A model generated the notes under the pieces. The model saw only the letters and a program-made list of their open reading frames with translations, did not search any database and had not been told where the DNA came from. 64,000 nucleotides of DNA from Litchfieldia sinesaloumensis. Lineage in GTDB: Bacteria > Bacillota > Bacilli > Bacillales > Bacillaceae_L. The stretch lies in NCBI RefSeq assembly GCF_900156865.1, contig NZ_LT732529.1, positions 2,153,805-2,217,804 on the forward strand, in the 5' to 3' direction. The translations under genes and the position numbers were made by a program. This document shows, one piece after another, positions 61,001 through 64,000 of this stretch; within the stretch, counting starts at the first letter, position 1; each line of letters opens with the position of its first letter.

Positions 61001-62458
61001 TGTTAAAGGTGTTGCAGTTGATGTAATAATTTCTTCGATTTCTTCAATTGATAGTGATGCATTTGCTTGTTTTAATAAAGCTACAACAGCAGAAATATGC
61101 GGTCCTGCCATTGATGTGCCGTTCCATCCACCCTCATATCCACTTCCAGGTACAGAAGAACGAATATTTACACCCGGAGCTGAAATATCAGGTTTGATAT
61201 CTCCTTCATAAGGGGATGGGCCTTGTAATGAGAAGTTTGCTAAACGATCATTGATGTCTGTAGCCCCTGTTGCAAAAGATTCTGGGTAGTTTGACGGCGT
61301 GGCAATTGAGCCTGGGCCACCTGGATTAAATAATGTTGTGTTACCCGCTGAGAATTCAGGGAAGATATCCGCTGCTCTCCAGTTTTGAACCATTGGACGA
61401 TACCATTCGTCTAATCCAGGTCCTCCACCCCACGAATTGTTAACAACATCTGGAGCCATATCAGGGTTACCGCCTGGAGCAATAATCCACTCCCCAGCTT
61501 CTAGTAAATCAATATCTGATCCCCCCGATGCTGTGAATGCCTTAACAGCAATCCACTTTGCACCTGGTGCAACACCGATCTGATTTGCACCATTGGGCTC
61601 AGCACCAACCATTGTACCTGTAACGTGTGTACCATGTCCTTGATCATCATATGGAGTAGTTTGACCAGCAGTTGCATCAAACCAGCTGTACTGATGGTTC
61701 GGGTTGTTTGGATTAGCAGGATCATATCCGCGATACTGTTCCATTAAAGCCGGATGGTTCCACTGTACACCAGTATCAATACTAGCAACAACCGTACCTG
61801 CTCCATCGATCCCCATTTCCCATACTTGTGGTGCACCCACACGATCAATATTCCACTCGATGTTTTGTGGGCTTGCTTTTGATTCTACAGCTGCAGATGC
61901 CGGAGCCTTCTCAGCAACTGGAGCATGTAATGTTCTTGTTTCATTTGGTAATACTTTGTCAACTTCAGGGAATGATGCGATTTTCTCCATTACATCCTTC
62001 GTTGCAGTTACCGCCAGTCCGTTAACAATGAAGAAGGACTGAATATCTTTTGCATTTCCATTAGCCTCTTCTTTTTCAAGGTATGTCTTAACGTCCCCTT
62101 GAGTTTCGATCGCAGTAGTACGTAATTCTGAAACGATTGCGTTTCGTTTAATCGATTTCGTTTTTGCTACTGTGGATTTCTGTACACTTGCTTTTTTAGC
62201 TGCTTCATTTGCTACTTTTTTAGAATCTACCTGTTCCTTAAATTTAACAAGGAATGTAACCATCTTGTCGTCAGCAAATTGGTCTTGCAGGCTTTTCGAT
62301 ATTTTACTAGATACTACTTCCTTCTTGTTTCCTAAATAGGAAATTGAAGGATCCTTTGCTTGTGCAGATGCTTGCGCTGTAACAGTCGGTACAAGTAAAA
62401 GTGCGCACATTAACATACTTGCAACCTTAGTTAACCTACGTTTCCCTTTTTTCTTCAT
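58034..62458 (-). CDS. bpr: Secreted multidomain S8 serine protease, bacillopeptidase F-like
   Basis: A 1474-residue exported subtilase. Signal peptide 1-32 (ALLLVPTVTAQASAQA), I9 propeptide about 40-180, then the protease with Asp228 (SIDTGVQW), His275 (GHGTHV), oxyanion Asn (VNNSWGGG) and Ser449 (NGTSMAGPH). Next come an Ig/FlgD-like part, a MAM/immune inhibitor A-like domain (QDFESNPVGWFSYGAG at about 640), two carboxypeptidase-regulatory repeats (GTVSGTITNAATGDPVAGAT), Ig-like repeats (ATGSFTNESTVTVEG) and a collagen-like PGKPEK tail. ATG with GGGAGG 7 bases upstream. Bpr of B. subtilis has a similar plan and length. Role: extracellular protein degradation. Confidence 0.9.
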   Translation of the reverse strand: MKKKGKRRLTKVASMLMCALLLVPTVTAQASAQAKDPSISYLGNKKEVVSSKISKSLQDQFADDKMVTFLVKFKEQVDSKKVANEAAKKASVQKSTVAKTKSIKRNAIVSELRTTAIETQGDVKTYLEKEEANGNAKDIQSFFIVNGLAVTATKDVMEKIASFPEVDKVLPNETRTLHAPVAEKAPASAAVESKASPQNIEWNIDRVGAPQVWEMGIDGAGTVVASIDTGVQWNHPALMEQYRGYDPANPNNPNHQYSWFDATAGQTTPYDDQGHGTHVTGTMVGAEPNGANQIGVAPGAKWIAVKAFTASGGSDIDLLEAGEWIIAPGGNPDMAPDVVNNSWGGGPGLDEWYRPMVQNWRAADIFPEFSAGNTTLFNPGGPGSIATPSNYPESFATGATDINDRLANFSLQGPSPYEGDIKPDISAPGVNIRSSVPGSGYEGGWNGTSMAGPHISAVVALLKQANASLSIEEIEEIITSTATPLTDGTFPESPNFGYGHGLVNAYLAVSSVASGLGKIKGQVAKDGTDEEAPTFEHTAPSETYAGMDLPVSISVQDNVSVTSVVLQYQNQAGEWVNVTATQTSGTYNEGTFEAVIPGEDIAVPSVTYRWQVVDFGQNDVTTDTYEVSVQPGISVGYSQDFESNPVGWFSYGAGDSWQWGAPTSGPNGAASGEKVYATNLAGTYNSSANMTLVMPPIDLPADDPAYLQYMNWYNLERNWDYGHVFVSTDMENWTQLLRITDVTSGWQPAEVDLSEYAGQRIYIGFNVTTDGSVVRDGWYIDDVRLSNESQSVGNKAQLGVMPTKADGSVALKDGEKVDAAKIKPEGSHTDMKEVDVDETSPQALPLQAKISVVESGRSVTTDPATGAYELIHGTGDFTIVAESYGYNSAQQTVTVEADGEAVANFVLEEKAQGTVSGTITNAATGDPVAGATLLLVEDANVTPVETDENGHYSLTAYEGTYTVRVMAPSYYSESFEIVLDGDVEQNIELRPFIGFPGEISYDDGTAENARAFYDAGNGWAVKMSLSEGQDTALVTGGLFRFWDTTWPTPGGTNFKVEVWDATGTDGAPGKKLAGPIDATALRTGEWTNVDLANEGIIVDGDFYMVYIQADANPNAPGLGTDEDGEYTGRSWQYVGGAWSLAPEAEGNYMIRATVNYEVTAPTITSPATGSFTNESTVTVEGKAAPTTTVHVFNNGEEVATTDTTAEGTYSVDVELQAGENSLTAKASTETGITDESEAVVVTLDQTAPELLITSPEDGLKTNKEAITVTGTVQDENIDTVTVNGENASVTDGNFTKRILLDNGENKIEVVATDKAGNVSNNQVTVVVKFGDLTISDLNPTEDVRLQSGESVKIDFTSEPGLDATFAIRMPLTNTKELSNVTELPMREVSPGVYEGYWTAVSSVIADGAEIEVIVRDEFGNEARQIATGKLIINVQEDDGNPGKGKPGKPEKPGKPEKPGKPEKPGKPNKPGKNE
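58047..58130. repeat. Low-complexity PGKPEK repeats at the S8 protease C-terminus
   Basis: Tandem 12-18-bp units encode (K)PGKPEK steps in the last 30 residues of the protease. The basic, proline-rich tail could hold the enzyme at the anionic cell wall; no LPxTG motif is present. Confidence 0.75.
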
Positions 62459-62490
62459 CAGGTTTCCTCCCTTATTTTTTGGTAATGCAT
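62458..62490 (-). CDS. Ten-codon upstream reading frame of the S8 protease gene
   Basis: ATG CAT TAC ... ACC TGA encodes MHYQKIREET. AAGGAGGG lies 3 bases before the ATG (short spacing), and its TGA shares one base with the protease ATG (TGATG). It also spans the protease's own GGGAGG. It may be a translated leader peptide that couples to the protease, or only a chance frame. No similarity can be judged at this length. Confidence 0.35.
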   Translation of the reverse strand: MHYQKIREET

Positions 62491-63047
62491 GTGCCCTCCT
62501 TCCAGTCAGATTCCTATACTCCAATGATTATTTATCTAAGTAAGTTTGCGATCTTCTAAGCAGAAATCGCAGTATGTAGAAGTACAGGTATGAATTAACT
62601 GTAGCCAAAAAAATAAGAAAAACGTGTCGAAAATTAAGATATTTATTTGAAGATTCAGAATTTAGTTAATTTGTAGTATACGGCAAATGACAAATAAGGA
62701 GTTTAGTACGAATTAATATACTTTCGTTTCAAAACAAAATTTATGGGGGTTTCTTCCAATAAAATGAGGATGTTCCTAGATTTACGCTATTGAAAAGTTC
62801 ATAATATCCTTACTAGGCATTATGACTTATTTGTAAAATATTACCTATATTTATTTAAAAAATGATTACATTTTCCTTTTCAATTTGTAACAAAACAAAG
62901 GTAAAGCGCTAGACTGGTAGATTATTCCTTTACTTTTTGTTCTCCTGATAGGTACAGCCTCCTAATTAAACGTCAATTGCAAGGAGAGTAAGGACCATAT
63001 TCTTATAGAGATAGTGATTTCATCAAATGGATTCGTCTGTTAAAAGC
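62491..63047. other. Non-coding gap between the S8 protease and minD
   Basis: About 560 bases, A/T-rich. It holds the presumed leader and promoter region of the protease gene and no convincing gene. No T-box, riboswitch or RNA gene is recognised. A long regulatory region would fit a protease under stationary-phase control, but I identify no regulator site. Confidence 0.5.
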
Positions 63048-63082
63048 ACAAAAAAAGACCACCCATTTCGAAAGGTGGTCTA
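63048..63082 (-). terminator. Terminator after minD
   Basis: On the minus strand AGACCACC-TTTCGAAAT-GGGTGGTCT is followed by seven T residues at the minD stop codon. Confidence 0.88.
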
Positions 63083-63880
63083 ACGAACGCCAAAGAATTT
63101 CTTAATCTTTGTAAACATTCCCTTTTGGTCATTTTCAAGTGATTGTAGTGGAATTGATTCTCCTAAGATTCTACGTGCTATATTTCGGTATGATATTGCA
63201 GTTTTACTGTTTGAATTTAATGCGATTGGTTCACCGCTATTGGAAGCTTTAATGACCTCATCATCATCGGCAACAATCCCAATTAAATCTATCGATAAAT
63301 GCGTAACAATCTCATCGATATCAAGCATTTCACCTGACTTCATCATATGATTTCGAATACGATTCACGATGAGGCGTGGTGGCTCAATCTCCTCTTTTTC
63401 TAGTAAACCAATAATTCGGTCTGCATCACGAACTGCAGATACTTCCGGCGTTGTGACTACAATAGCCTGGTCTGCTCCAGCAATCGCATTTTGAAAGCCT
63501 TGTTCAATCCCAGCAGGACAGTCAATAACTATATAATCAAAATCTTGTTTTAACTCCTCGACCAATTTCTTCATTTGGCTAGGCTCTACTGCAGTTTTAT
63601 CACTAGTTTGGGCAGCTGGCAGTAAATAAAGATGATCATCGAATCTTTTATCCTTAACTAATGCTTGTTTAAGCTTGCAACGACCTTGAACAACGTCAAC
63701 TAAATCGTAGATAATGCGGTTCTCTAGACCCATGACAACATCCAAGTTTCGCAGGCCAATATCTGTATCTATTAAACATACACGTTTCCCTAGCACAGCC
63801 AAGGAAGTACCTACGTTAGCTGATGTGGTCGTCTTTCCGACTCCACCTTTTCCTGATGTAATAACTATAGCCTCTCCCAC
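63080..63880 (-). CDS. minD: Septum site-determining ATPase MinD
   Basis: A 266-residue deviant-Walker ATPase that recruits MinC to the membrane and blocks division at the poles. The P-loop GKGGVGKTT has the signature Lys11 and Lys16. LIDTDIGLRNLDVVMGLENR, YIVIDCPAGIE and VVTTPEVSAVRDADR follow. The C-terminal amphipathic helix GMFTKIKKFFGVR is the membrane-targeting sequence. GTG start with AAGGGGGAA upstream, two bases after the minC stop codon. Confidence 0.98.
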   Translation of the reverse strand: MGEAIVITSGKGGVGKTTTSANVGTSLAVLGKRVCLIDTDIGLRNLDVVMGLENRIIYDLVDVVQGRCKLKQALVKDKRFDDHLYLLPAAQTSDKTAVEPSQMKKLVEELKQDFDYIVIDCPAGIEQGFQNAIAGADQAIVVTTPEVSAVRDADRIIGLLEKEEIEPPRLIVNRIRNHMMKSGEMLDIDEIVTHLSIDLIGIVADDDEVIKASNSGEPIALNSNSKTAISYRNIARRILGESIPLQSLENDQKGMFTKIKKFFGVR

Positions 63881-63882
63881 AG

Positions 63883-64000
63883 CTAGATTCCCCCTTCTAA
63901 CCTTGTTAAATTAGGTCTTATATGAGTTAACTGTTGCAATCTATCAACTACAATCGTCTCATTATCATCTACATATGCACATTCCATTATATTGTCTTCG
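63883..64000 (-). CDS. minC: Septum site-determining protein MinC (partial, C-terminal end)
   Basis: The last 38 codons of a gene that runs off the right edge of the window. The visible residues include [20 protein letters not shown] and NLTRLEGGI before TAG, typical of the end of the MinC C-terminal beta-helix domain that binds MinD. The stop codon is two bases from the minD GTG, the standard minCD order. The 5' part is not in the window. Confidence 0.88.
   Translation of the reverse strand, partial: EDNIMECAYVDDNETIVVDRLQQLTHIRPNLTRLEGGI

Noticed and set aside
62880-62930. A possible catabolite (cre) operator around AAAGCGCT upstream of the S8 protease gene
   Set aside because: The bases do not fit the TGNAANCGNWNNCA pattern when aligned; only the central GCGC is suggestive.
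63030-63083. An 18-codon plus-strand frame starting MDSSVKST across the minD terminator
   Set aside because: The second half is simply the terminator hairpin read through; no ribosome site at usable spacing.

Overview
The window is a chromosome segment of an endospore-forming, low-GC Gram-positive bacterium of the Bacillaceae. The evidence is the set of sporulation genes (spo0B, spoIVFA, spoIVFB, spoVB, bofC, safA, coxA, rsfA-like), two T-box riboswitches, a 6S RNA beside aspS, strong GGAGG-type ribosome binding sites with many TTG/GTG starts, and a gene order that, as I recall it, largely follows Bacillus subtilis from yrrN to minC. It is not B. subtilis itself. A NERD-domain gene sits where I remember glutamine transport genes, no nad genes lie between safA and pheA, rng lies between rplU and spoIVFB, and a large bacillopeptidase F-like protease separates spoIVFA from minD. 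The species cannot be fixed from sequence reading alone. Almost all genes are on the minus strand.

Layout, left to right. 1-8.2 kb: tRNA wobble-uridine hydroxylation and methylation (trhP1, trmR), mltG, the yrzB-ruvX-ireB cluster, alaS with its T-box, and an AI-2E family exporter. 8.3-10.3 kb: a NERD protein on the plus strand, a nine-unit 53-bp tandem repeat array, and two very small genes. 10.3-17.7 kb: yrrD, recD2, a TPR protein, mnmA with its cysteine desulfurase, cymR, and a YczE-like membrane protein. 17.9-23 kb: rarA, an ABC-2 exporter, an RsfA-type forespore regulator, and tcdA. 23-35 kb: 6S RNA, aspS-hisS with a T-box, a small HTH gene, an SH3b amidase, dtd, relA, apt and recJ. 35-46 kb: a cation diffusion facilitator, secDF, comN, spoVB, a DUF421 protein, yajC, tgt, queA and ruvAB. 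46-50 kb: the spore genes bofC, coxA and safA. 50-58 kb: pheA/pheB, obg, spo0B, rplU-prp-rpmA, rng and spoIVFAB. 58-64 kb: the S8 protease, minD and the end of minC.

How the genes work together. Several serve tRNA: charging (alaS, hisS, aspS), proofreading (dtd) and anticodon-loop modification (trhP1/trmR, mnmA with IscS, tgt/queA, tcdA). Others serve recombination and repair (ruvX, ruvA, ruvB, recD2, recJ, rarA), protein export (secDF, yajC), cell-wall work (mltG, amidase, spoVB) and sporulation. Prp, between rplU and rpmA, matures the L27 encoded next to it. SpoIVFA, SpoIVFB and BofC belong to the same pro-sigma-K checkpoint.

I see no phage, transposon, CRISPR array, tRNA or rRNA gene and no obvious anti-phage island. 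The unusual content is non-coding: the 53-bp array, three families of dispersed intergenic repeats (one pair in inverted orientation around rplU-prp-rpmA, with one copy inside the rplU leader), a perfect palindrome downstream of alaS, and a short upstream reading frame overlapping the start of the S8 protease gene. Start codons were moved from the longest reading frame wherever a Shine-Dalgarno sequence and family N-termini agreed. Family assignments rest on recognised motifs and remembered homologues, not on searches.
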